A model generated the notes under the pieces. That model was not told where the DNA came from, made no database searches, and saw only the letters and a program-made list of their open reading frames with translations. From the IMG/VR virus record IMGVR_UViG_3300032770_000024, positions 1 through 60,367 of that record: a stretch of DNA of 60,367 nt. One strand, written 5' to 3'. Positions 1 to 6,695 of the stretch are shown here, piece after piece. The DNA comes from a virus. The position numbers and the translations under genes are program-made. Within the stretch, counting starts at the first letter, position 1, and each line of letters begins with the position of its first letter.

Positions 1-75
1 CTTCGTACATCTGGCGCAGCAACCTCCCCTAGCGCGAGTGACATAATCCAAATCGGGCCTTGTATTGGGCATTAA
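1..75 (+). CDS. 3' end of a fibre gene (partial, cut by window edge)
   Basis: The window opens in frame within the last 24 codons of a gene whose full-length copy lies at 55766-56959. The residues from LRTSG to the C-terminal CIGH and the stop are the same as in that copy. The upstream part is outside the window. If the molecule is circular or permuted, joining base 56884 to base 1 would rebuild an intact 397-aa gene. Function is inferred only from the full-length copy, a secreted/fibre-like protein. Confidence 0.75.
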   Translation, partial: LRTSGAATSPSASDIIQIGPCIGH

Positions 76-78
76 ATA

Positions 79-114
79 GGCGGCACGCCTTCAATCGCAC
101 CGCAAGGAAATCAG
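79..114 (+). repeat. 36-bp repeat R1 carrying the RBS of the 117-aa gene
   Basis: A 36-base segment (GGCGGCACGCC...GGAAATCAG) lies directly before the ATG at 116 and includes its AAGGAA ribosome-binding site. The same segment with two changes occurs at 2829-2864 and unchanged at 56963-56998. It brackets the fibre/holin cassette at 116-2828 as a direct repeat and could serve as a homologous-recombination boundary. Confidence 0.8.
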
Positions 115-115
115 A

Positions 116-469
116 ATGGCAAATTATGCAAGTCCAACCTTCAACAATCTAACCTTATTGGGTTCATTTTCATACACGCCACAGGGGGCCGGTTTGGGCA
201 CAGATCACAGTGAAAATCCACCCGCGCCATTGACCGTTCTGGCCAGCGGCACAGTCTCTCATCCCGGCGCTCTTTATGTGATGAACCAGAGCGCTGCCAC
301 TATTCAGATTTGGCTTCAAGGCGCAACTGCACCTATCTTGCTCGATCCCGGCGCTGGTGCAGACCGTCAAGGTGGTGATTGGTCAGCGGTGATAAACATG
401 CCGTGGTTTGTCGGTACCTTTACGATCAACGGTGCTTCCGGCTCCCAGTTTTATGCCAACAGCAATTGA
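116..469 (+). CDS. Small fibre-region protein, 117 aa (left copy)
   Basis: Unknown function. The 117-aa protein is polar, has no signal peptide or membrane segment, and looks beta-rich (LYVMNQSAATIQIWLQG, FTINGASGSQFY). It is almost identical to the protein at 57000-57353; the first visible difference is Ala5 versus Pro5. In both places it sits between a secreted fibre-like gene and a variable fibre gene, so a fibre-base, chaperone or cap role is a reasonable inference. The ATG is preceded by AAGGAAATCAG. The bases from here to the start of the fibre gene are conserved between copies, with scattered mostly silent changes, so the two copies have been diverging and are not an exact assembly repeat. 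Confidence 0.85.
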   Translation: MANYASPTFNNLTLLGSFSYTPQGAGLGTDHSENPPAPLTVLASGTVSHPGALYVMNQSAATIQIWLQGATAPILLDPGAGADRQGGDWSAVINMPWFVGTFTINGASGSQFYANSN

Positions 470-477
470 GGCACATG

Positions 478-2505
478 ATGATTAGGAAATTCCTCCGCGC
501 ACTATCTGCCGCGCTTTTTCTCGCTGCGCCGATTTCCGCCAGTGCGGGCAATCCCCCTGTTTGGTCTGCCGCTGGCGTGTCTGGCGGGTTTGCGCCGCTG
601 AATGGGACTGCCGCCGGGACGCTGGGGTTTACGTCCGCCACGCCATACGCCTTCACTACGTCGCAAGCGCAGAGTTCCGCGACGCTGAACGAATTGGCGG
701 TTGCCAATTCTACCAATTTACAGGCCGGGCAAACGGTAGTCGGAACGGGTTTGCCGGCCGCCACTGTAATCTCCAGCATCGCGGGAAGCGGTGAAAACGT
801 CGAAAATGCGAACGGTTCATTTTTGGCGGGGCAACCGACAATCCCCCTGTCTAACACCGTCAAACTCGTTACGGGTATGCAGTGCACTGACGCGACCAAC
901 ACATCTGCGGTTCCGGCTGGGTCAATTATCACCAGCCTAAGCCCTGGCGTGAGCATTACGCTATCGAACAACCTGACGCAGAACAGCTCAGGTGCTTCGG
1001 ATTCGATCATATGCGACCCTGTGCTGACGCTCTCCAATAGCGCAACAAGCCCGCTGTCGGCTGGGGCTACTCTTTCCATTTACGATAACGCCACCATATC
1101 GTCTGGGAATATCGGCACCACCGGCACCATTTCTATCGGCGGGACAGTGGTGCTCGCAACCCCGTATCCGGGCGCACCGACGCAAGGCGGCCCGGTGCTC
1201 GTCGGGCCTGGAGCTGGGGCAGGCATAGGGCCAAATTCCGCCGGAACCACGTTTGTGGGCAATTCTGCGGGCGCGGCGGATAGCTCCGGCGTGGAAAATA
1301 CCGGCGTCGGCTGGCACTCTATGAACTTGCTGACCACCGGCAATTACAACACCGCTCTCGGCATCAACTCGATGGGCCATGATGTGCACGGCAGCAACAA
1401 CGTGGCGATTGGCGAGGACTCACAACGCAACACCACAAGCTCGACATGGAACGTCTCTATCGGCCCAAACGCCATGTATAGCGGGACCAGCACGGCAAGA
1501 AACATAGCGATTGGGCAGAACGCCCTTAACGGGCAAACATCTTCGGCAGAGGTGGATAATATCGCCGAAGGCTATTATTCTATGTCGTCCGGCTCCCTGA
1601 CGACCGCCTACCAAAACATCGGACTCGGTTCATACTCTTTCAACGCGCTTACGTCGGGCTACAACAATATCGGGATAGGCTATCAGGCGGAATACAGCCA
1701 GCTTACCGGGTACGACAATGTCGCTATCGGAACCGGCGCGGGATATGGCGGGACAAACACGGATTACGATATTTTTATCGGTCATAACGTCGGCCTGAAT
1801 ATAACAGGGAATGGCAACATAGCTCTGGGCGGCTACGCTATGAGCGGCGGCAGTGGAAGCGCGGGCGGAAATATCGCCATCGGATATAAAGCGGGGCAGT
1901 TCGTAGCCGGAAGCGCGGGGCTCAACAACGTTATGATTGGTTTCCAGGTAGGATATACCACGCTCCAAGGCGGCGGGAACAATATCCTCATCGGTACATC
2001 TGGATCGGTCGACGCCCAAACCTCATCACAGAACTACGGCGTTGACATCGGCAACGTCATCACAGGCTACCAGCAGGGCGCAACCAATCCGAACCTGTGT
2101 GTGATCGGAAGCCCTTGCATCCTCGGCGTGCGGCGTGGCGCGAACCTCAACAGTACGGCGGATCAAGCTATTACCGTTGCACCGCTGACCAGCGGTCAGG
2201 CCGGGTATATGCCCACGGCCAGCAAATACATCGTAACCGGCGTGTGGGTGGATAACTGTTCGGCGGCGTCTGGCACGGCGGCGGGCGGCATCTACACCGC
2301 CGCGAGCAAGGGCGGCACAACACTGGTGGCGGCAAGCCAGACTTATGGCAACTGCTCCAGCGCCACAACGATGCAGACTGCCACGCTGGCCGCCGCCGCA
2401 GCATCCAACACGCTCACGGCATCCACGCTGTACCTGTCCCTGACAACCGCGCAGGGAAGCGCCGATACGGGAGACGTGTATGTGTATGGCGTGCCGTTTA
2501 ACTGA
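478..2505 (+). CDS. Secreted/fibre protein with YadA-head-like GNNxAIG repeats (allele A)
   Basis: A 675-aa protein. Residues 1-24 form a signal peptide (MIRKFLRALSAALFL then ISASAG). The middle part, roughly residues 230-530, is a run of degenerate repeats of about 14-20 aa with cores such as NNVAIG, NNIGIG, GNIALG and NNILIG, the pattern of trimeric autotransporter (YadA/Hep_Hag) head repeats that build a left-handed beta-roll. The C-terminal third is a separate beta-rich domain with two cysteines. ATG 478 is preferred over 475 because GAGG at 468-471 is 6 nt away. It is the counterpart of the esterase-bearing fibre at 57362-59239: the first eight residues and upstream gene match, the body does not. 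The likely role is receptor binding. The signal peptide makes export of the protein before assembly an open question. Confidence 0.8.
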   Translation: MIRKFLRALSAALFLAAPISASAGNPPVWSAAGVSGGFAPLNGTAAGTLGFTSATPYAFTTSQAQSSATLNELAVANSTNLQAGQTVVGTGLPAATVISSIAGSGENVENANGSFLAGQPTIPLSNTVKLVTGMQCTDATNTSAVPAGSIITSLSPGVSITLSNNLTQNSSGASDSIICDPVLTLSNSATSPLSAGATLSIYDNATISSGNIGTTGTISIGGTVVLATPYPGAPTQGGPVLVGPGAGAGIGPNSAGTTFVGNSAGAADSSGVENTGVGWHSMNLLTTGNYNTALGINSMGHDVHGSNNVAIGEDSQRNTTSSTWNVSIGPNAMYSGTSTARNIAIGQNALNGQTSSAEVDNIAEGYYSMSSGSLTTAYQNIGLGSYSFNALTSGYNNIGIGYQAEYSQLTGYDNVAIGTGAGYGGTNTDYDIFIGHNVGLNITGNGNIALGGYAMSGGSGSAGGNIAIGYKAGQFVAGSAGLNNVMIGFQVGYTTLQGGGNNILIGTSGSVDAQTSSQNYGVDIGNVITGYQQGATNPNLCVIGSPCILGVRRGANLNSTADQAITVAPLTSGQAGYMPTASKYIVTGVWVDNCSAASGTAAGGIYTAASKGGTTLVAASQTYGNCSSATTMQTATLAAAAASNTLTASTLYLSLTTAQGSADTGDVYVYGVPFN

Positions 2506-2512
2506 CGCCGCC

Positions 2513-2593
2513 AACACCGTGACCGTGCGGGTATGTGCCATTGCAGCGGGAACACCTACCGCGTCCACGTATGATGTGTCGGTTAGTTACTGA
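2513..2593 (+). pseudogene. Vestigial C-terminus of the other fibre allele
   Basis: Immediately behind the stop of the fibre gene (2503-2505) an open frame reads 26 residues from NTVTVRVCAIAAG to the end, followed by TGA. This is the exact C-terminus of the SGNH fibre at 57362-59239 (its codons 59159-59239). No start codon or RBS serves it, so it is not translated as a fibre end here. It marks the right-hand crossover of a fibre-gene replacement. Confidence 0.85.
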
Positions 2594-2636
2594 TGCCCCT
2601 TGCTCAATTACAACCCAGTCATGTAGAAAAGACAGC

Positions 2637-2870
2637 ATGAACGCGACAACCGGAACCGTAGTCGGGACTTCTGGAGCCAGCACAATGCTGGCAACTGTGC
2701 TTGTCTGGTTGCTCTCGCTTCGTGGCATTACCATACCCGACGATGTTGCGCTTGCCATGACAGGGCTATTCACAATGGCCGCGCATTACCTTATCGGCGC
2801 CCATATCCGAAATACCGCCATTGGTGCAGGCGGTACGCCTTCAACCGCACCGCAAGGAAATCAGTCATGA
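2637..2870 (+). CDS. Holin-like membrane protein (intact copy), 77 aa
   Basis: A small protein with two predicted membrane helices, about residues 16-29 (TMLATVLVWLLSLRG) and 38-54 (ALAMTGLFTMAAHYLIG), and a polar C-terminus. Size, topology and position behind the fibre gene fit a phage holin; this is an inference from topology. The first 31 residues match the truncated copy at 59283-59393. Its stop overlaps the next start (ATGA at 2867). Its last codons run through the 36-bp repeat R2, so the repeat is coding here and 5'-UTR at the other two sites. Confidence 0.6.
   Translation: MNATTGTVVGTSGASTMLATVLVWLLSLRGITIPDDVALAMTGLFTMAAHYLIGAHIRNTAIGAGGTPSTAPQGNQS
2829..2864 (+). repeat. 36-bp repeat R2, right border of cassette A
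   Basis: This is the second copy of the 36-base segment seen at 79-114 and 56963-56998, with two T/C differences. It encodes the end of the holin-like protein and supplies the AAGGAA RBS for the gene starting at 2867. With R1 it flanks a 2.7-kb block holding the 117-aa gene, the fibre and the holin. Confidence 0.8.
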
Positions 2871-3166
2871 CCGTCGAAACCACCACGCAGACCATCGAAA
2901 CTATCGCCAATGCCGTTGTCGGGGCTGCCGCCGCTGCTGGCGTGCCGCACGCTGCCACCGCGCAGGCCGCTCTGTCCTCCGCTGAGACCGTCGCCAATGC
3001 CGTCGAGGCCGAGGCGCCGCATCACACCGCCGTGGCCGCCATCGGCGCTGGCGTGACTGCTCTGGCTAGCACTCCGATCGTGCAGACCAATACGCAGGCT
3101 GCTGCCGTTACAGGCATCGCTGCGTCGTTCTTCGCTTGGCTCAAGTCTGAGTTCGCCAAGCTCTAA
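2867..3166 (+). CDS. Small Ala-rich protein behind the holin, 99 aa
   Basis: Unknown function. It is Ala/Val/Thr-rich and probably helical, with a hydrophobic stretch near residues 76-92 and an end (FAWLKSEFAKL) that looks amphipathic. It resembles in composition and C-terminal layout the proteins at 24956-25231 (ends FLAALSKI) and 59460-59678 (ends IEAWLKAHF). All three follow a holin-like gene in this window. The start overlaps the holin stop (ATGA), which suggests translational coupling. A holin-associated role is possible but unproven. Confidence 0.65.
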   Translation: MTVETTTQTIETIANAVVGAAAAAGVPHAATAQAALSSAETVANAVEAEAPHHTAVAAIGAGVTALASTPIVQTNTQAAAVTGIAASFFAWLKSEFAKL

Positions 3167-3321
3167 TCCGGGTTGCGGTTCCCGGAGGGCTGAAAGGCCC
3201 GTGGCGGCGTTGCTGGCCGAAACGGATGATGGCTACAACGTGCTGGTTGGCAGCACGCCGTCTGCGGCTAGGGCTAATTAAGCGCCCCTTGCCGAATTAC
3301 ACACTATCCAGGTAGGATCAA

Positions 3322-3816
3322 ATGGCAACGCTTCCCTCTTCAGGTAGCCCTCCGCCGGGCACCCTCTACGGTTGGAATCCCAATAGCAGCACCTTTATTC
3401 CGCTGGCTATGGATGCCTACGGCAATCTCGGAGTTACCTTCAATTCAGGGGCTCCTGTTGGTACGCCGCCAGATGATATAGGCGCGAAGTTCGGTAATGC
3501 CCCGCCGGGCACCCTCTACGGCTGGAATTCTGCCCTTCAGTCCTATCTGCCGATTATCACCGACGCCTCGGGCAACCTGCTTTTCTCGGCGGCCATTAGC
3601 GACCTCTCGCAAGGTACAGTCATCCCGACAGGCCAAATGGCTGCGGTTACATTGGCCGCTGTCGCCTACGCGGCGCTTACCTCCAATCCGATCGACAACA
3701 CAGCCTTTAATATTCTAATGACCAACTGGTTCAACGCCCTTCCCACCAGCCCCACAGGTCAGGCAGTAGGCTCCTTCATTAATTCTGGCGGAACCCTGCA
3801 ACAAGTTCAACCGTAA
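3322..3816 (+). CDS. Virion-associated protein with two PPGTLYGWN repeats, 164 aa
   Basis: No family recognised. Two internal repeats of about 26 aa start near residues 11 and 61, each PPGTLYGWN followed by eight variable residues, P, four to six residues and DAxGNL. The rest is Ala/Thr-rich. It has a good RBS (AGGTAGG, 8 nt). It lies between the fibre/lysis block and the ejection-protein block, so a small tail or fibre accessory protein is plausible. The 155 bases before it (3167-3321) hold no supported gene. Confidence 0.7.
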   Translation: MATLPSSGSPPPGTLYGWNPNSSTFIPLAMDAYGNLGVTFNSGAPVGTPPDDIGAKFGNAPPGTLYGWNSALQSYLPIITDASGNLLFSAAISDLSQGTVIPTGQMAAVTLAAVAYAALTSNPIDNTAFNILMTNWFNALPTSPTGQAVGSFINSGGTLQQVQP

Positions 3817-3837
3817 ACTTCAGAAGGAAAGTGTGAA

Positions 3838-4071
3838 GTGGATAGACAGCAAGAACACGAATTTGGTCCCGAATTTTCTGGCGAGTTGAAAGAGGTGGTT
3901 AAAGAGGCGATACAAGAGTGGCTGGATAAGCAGTACGCTACGTTCGGGAAATGGTCTCTTGCTGGGCTCTTTTCTATGGCACTCGCGGGGCTTCTCTGGT
4001 TCTGGATTAGCACTCACGGATTTGACACAGCGACGGCTTCGCAGTACGTGGGGCCGCCGGCCAAGCCTTAA
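3838..4071 (+). CDS. Single-pass membrane protein, 77 aa, GTG start
   Basis: The start is GTG 3838 with AAGGAA upstream. Residues 1-40 are acidic and helical (EFSGELKEVVKEAIQEWLDK); a transmembrane segment follows near residues 41-59 (SLAGLFSMALAGLLWFWIS), then a short tail. This layout suggests a holin-cassette component or small spanin-like protein, but no lipobox or second spanin gene is visible. It is the last gene before the terminator at 4076. Confidence 0.65.
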   Translation: MDRQQEHEFGPEFSGELKEVVKEAIQEWLDKQYATFGKWSLAGLFSMALAGLLWFWISTHGFDTATASQYVGPPAKP

Positions 4072-4075
4072 GAGC

Positions 4076-4117
4076 GGGTGGAGCTACTTTAATCCTCGAA
4101 GTAGCTCCACCCTTTTT
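4076..4117 (+). terminator. Rho-independent terminator; member of the 13-9-13 hairpin family
   Basis: Arms GGGTGGAGCTACTT (4076-4089) and AAGTAGCTCCACCC (4099-4112) pair perfectly over 14 bp around a 9-nt loop, followed at once by TTTTT (4113-4117). It starts 5 bases behind the stop codon at 4071, so it closes the fibre/holin operon. The same arm sequence recurs at 17898-17932, 23933-23967 and 35022-35056, and in degraded form at 33151-33163 and 38798-38832. Confidence 0.9.
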
Positions 4118-4178
4118 CTCTGTCTTCCCTTCTGCCAGCAGCCTTGCGCTTCCTCTTCCCACATGCTAGGCATTTGGT

Positions 4179-4520
4179 ATGCCGCTCGCTTCTCTCTACG
4201 CTGTGGAATTCCCCACCCCAGAAGCCCTGGATAAGTGGGCCTTTAACCACGCGCAGCACCACTACGCCATCGTTCGGGCGCTGCAAGCTCAGGGCGGCTC
4301 GCCCCACCTCTACCAGCTCTATCCCATGAATACCGAAGACTTGATGGCCTGGAACCTCGATCACGCCACCATGCACCAAGAGATGGACGCAGTGGCGAGC
4401 GAGAATTCCAATAATATGCTCACCGTCAACTTTGGCGATCCCAGCGAACTTCGTCAGTTCCTCTACTACAACTACCAAGAGCACTTGGCTGTGGCCAAGT
4501 TCTTAAACCTTAACGCATAG
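4179..4520 (+). CDS. Unknown His-rich helical protein, 113 aa
   Basis: No family recognised. The protein is helical and rich in His and aromatic residues (FNHAQHHYAI, DHATMHQEMDA, YYNYQEHLAVAKF), with no membrane segment. It begins the ejection-protein block, 11 bases ahead of the next gene, so it is probably a small virion protein. The RBS is weak, so the exact start is uncertain. Confidence 0.7.
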   Translation: MPLASLYAVEFPTPEALDKWAFNHAQHHYAIVRALQAQGGSPHLYQLYPMNTEDLMAWNLDHATMHQEMDAVASENSNNMLTVNFGDPSELRQFLYYNYQEHLAVAKFLNLNA

Positions 4521-4530
4521 GACCCCACCA

Positions 4531-5136
4531 ATGGCCTCTGATCTTCCGCGCACTTCCTCCCCCAGTGCAAGCGCCGCAGCTCTTCTCGCCCCCCGCCGTC
4601 CAGCCCTGCCGCAGGTTCAGCAGATCAAGAAGGTTGATCTGGGTCCGCAGGACGTGGCTCCGGCGCAGCCTGATCCGCAACCGGCAATTCCTCACATGGT
4701 CCCCTGGATTGAGCAAGGGGAGAAGCAGGCAGTGTGGCGCCTTGGCGCTGCCGACACTGATGCGCTTCGCGCCAAAGCCTACCCGGCGCTCCAGGCCGTT
4801 TACCCCCACCTAGAGGATGGCGCTTTTGCGTACCTAATACTGTCCTCGCTGGGCCGCTCCGACAGCCGAGTACTTCGCGCGGAAAATGCCTTCGGCTACG
4901 CCTCTACACAGCAGACAGTCTACGATCCCCGACTGCAGGTGCAGGTACACTGGGTGGTGGGGCCGGCCGCTGAGGCGGCCCTTATCTATCAGGCTTTCGC
5001 TGAGTGGGCGCAAGAGATTCGAGCTGCCTCCCTGCAAGTGCTTCCCCTGCCAGGCACCAAGCTCAAGGACCAGATGGACCAGCTGGGCGCTTACAGCGTA
5101 GCTCCCATTTACTTCTTCGAGCTTCAAAATGGTTGA
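4531..5136 (+). CDS. GNAT-like virion-module protein, 201 aa
   Basis: A Pro/Ala-rich N-terminus of about 55 residues precedes a domain whose later part (ALIYQAFAEWAQEIRAASLQVLP, then an alternating C-terminal strand APIYFFELQ) resembles the second half of GNAT acetyltransferases. A similar protein follows directly (5129-5548, 8-bp overlap). Pairs of small GNAT-like proteins occur beside podovirus internal-virion genes. The acetyl-CoA loop (Q/RxxGxG/A) is not clearly present, so catalytic activity is doubtful. Confidence 0.55.
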   Translation: MASDLPRTSSPSASAAALLAPRRPALPQVQQIKKVDLGPQDVAPAQPDPQPAIPHMVPWIEQGEKQAVWRLGAADTDALRAKAYPALQAVYPHLEDGAFAYLILSSLGRSDSRVLRAENAFGYASTQQTVYDPRLQVQVHWVVGPAAEAALIYQAFAEWAQEIRAASLQVLPLPGTKLKDQMDQLGAYSVAPIYFFELQNG

Positions 5137-5548
5137 GCTTCGCCCGATGGTGGAGGCCGACTTGCCTGAAGCCATTGCCCTGGCTCAGACCAAGTACAAG
5201 AGGCAGCTTCCGCGCCTGACCTACGAGGGCGCTCGCGAGTTCTGCCTTCGCGCCTTCACTTCGCCTGAGTTCCTACTTATCCGGGGGGAAGATGTTTTTT
5301 ATTGCGCTGGCGCTACTCGCACTTTTATGGAGCCTGAAGTTACGGTTGGTTCTCTCTGGATTTTCTCCAAAAAGCCCAATACGCGGGAATTTCTGGGGGT
5401 TATTCGGGCGGCAGAGGATTGGGCGAAAGCTCTAGGCGCCGTAGAAGTCGGCTTTGGCAACATCTCTGACCGGGATTTCACACGGGTAGCGCGGCGGCTG
5501 GGCTACTACTCCAGTTCTCAGTATTTCACAAAGCGCTTGAGAGGGTAA
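5129..5548 (+). CDS. GNAT-family acetyltransferase-like protein, 139 aa
   Basis: The N-terminus VELRPMVEADLPEAIALAQ is the classic first strand and helix of GNAT domains. A central strand (TVGSLWIFSK), a helix (FLGVIRAAEDWAKALGA) and a last strand-helix unit (GFGNISDRDFTRVARRLGY) follow. The usual RGxGxG pantetheine loop is replaced by KPNTREFLG, so substrate binding may have changed. The family resembles internal/ejection-module proteins of T7-like phages. It overlaps the previous gene by 8 bp and is followed after one base by the next, indicating one operon. Confidence 0.6.
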   Translation: MVELRPMVEADLPEAIALAQTKYKRQLPRLTYEGAREFCLRAFTSPEFLLIRGEDVFYCAGATRTFMEPEVTVGSLWIFSKKPNTREFLGVIRAAEDWAKALGAVEVGFGNISDRDFTRVARRLGYYSSSQYFTKRLRG

Positions 5549-5549
5549 T

Positions 5550-6686
5550 ATGTCTCACGTTTTCGGCAAGGGCGGCGTCGGGGGCTTTCTTGGGCGCACC
5601 TTTTCAGCGAAGAACCTGGTTCCTGAGATCGCAACGATCGCCGGTGGAATTATAGGTGGGCCTATAGGAGCAGGTCTTGGTAATGTCGCTGGAAATCTTG
5701 TGGAAGGAAAGAGCCTTGGAAACGCGTTGAAAAGCGGTGCGATTTCCGGGGTGGAAGATGTTGCCCTTGGCGGCATTACCGGGGCAATAGGGAAGGCGGC
5801 AGGCGGCACCGGTACCGGAACCCTCATTGGCAATCTTGCCAACGATATAACTGGGGGCTCCTCAATCGTCGGCAACGCCATTAATACAGCGGGCGCGGAT
5901 CTCGGCATTGGCACAGCCGCCAGTGCAGCTGCTGGCGCTGGCACCGGGACCATTCTTGGTAACGCGATCAATAATATCGCTTCTACTGTGGGCCTCGGCG
6001 GAGTTACCGGCTCCGTTCTTGGAAATGCTGTTAATCAGGCAGGTGCGGCTGTTGGATTAGGTGGGGCTACTCCAGCGGCGGCAGCCGCACCCTCAACAGC
6101 ACAGCTGATCGCGCACACCGGCTCTGCCGCTGCAGATGCAGCCCTTGCTCCCGCTGCAGCCTCTGGCGGCGGGCTTGGCTCCCTTATCAGCGATGTAGGT
6201 GGTGACCTCGGTCTTTCTAAATCGGACATTCTTCCTGGAGCCCTACTCGGCTATACCATGCTTAAAGGGCAGCAGCAACTGCCAGGGCAATCCCAGATTA
6301 CTCAGGCGGCAGAGACTGCAGCACAGCAAGCGGCACAGCTTGAGGCCCCACTCACTTCCGGCGCCCCACTCCCTGGTGGCCTGTCCTCTGGCATCATGCA
6401 GGCCGCCGATGCGGCAAAAGCACAAATCCAGTCCAACTTCGCCAGTATGGGCCTTTCGGGCTCCACGCAGGAAGCGACCGCGCTGGCGCAGGTGGATCAG
6501 AACGCGCAAATTCAGACTGCGCAACTGGCGCAGCAGCTCTACACCGAGGGCGCGAACCAGGCCGGTGTCAGCACCGCGGACTACGCTACTACTATGCAGA
6601 CTGTAGCGCAGCAAGATGCCGCTTATCAGCAGGCACTGAACAACTTTGCGGCCGCACTGGGCGGCGGCACCACCAAGGCCGCATAG
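5550..6686 (+). CDS. Gly/Ala-rich ejection or internal virion protein candidate, 378 aa
   Basis: Residues 1-215 are dominated by Gly/Ala/Ile with repeated GxxxG-type segments (AGGIIGGPIGAGLGNVAGNL, repeated NxIxGNAI), a composition able to insert in membranes. Residues 235-378 are Gln/Ala-rich and probably coiled coil (AAETAAQQAAQLEAP, AQLAQQLYTEGANQAG). This layout and the placement before two long helical proteins match podovirus ejection proteins that form a transenvelope channel. The assignment is by composition and position only. Confidence 0.65.
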   Translation: MSHVFGKGGVGGFLGRTFSAKNLVPEIATIAGGIIGGPIGAGLGNVAGNLVEGKSLGNALKSGAISGVEDVALGGITGAIGKAAGGTGTGTLIGNLANDITGGSSIVGNAINTAGADLGIGTAASAAAGAGTGTILGNAINNIASTVGLGGVTGSVLGNAVNQAGAAVGLGGATPAAAAAPSTAQLIAHTGSAAADAALAPAAASGGGLGSLISDVGGDLGLSKSDILPGALLGYTMLKGQQQLPGQSQITQAAETAAQQAAQLEAPLTSGAPLPGGLSSGIMQAADAAKAQIQSNFASMGLSGSTQEATALAQVDQNAQIQTAQLAQQLYTEGANQAGVSTADYATTMQTVAQQDAAYQQALNNFAAALGGGTTKAA

Positions 6687-6695
6687 GAGGACTGG

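Noticed and set aside
478-2505. Diversity-generating retroelement as the cause of fibre variation
   Set aside because: No reverse transcriptase and no template/variable repeat pair with adenine-biased changes were seen; the fibres differ by replacement of the whole body.
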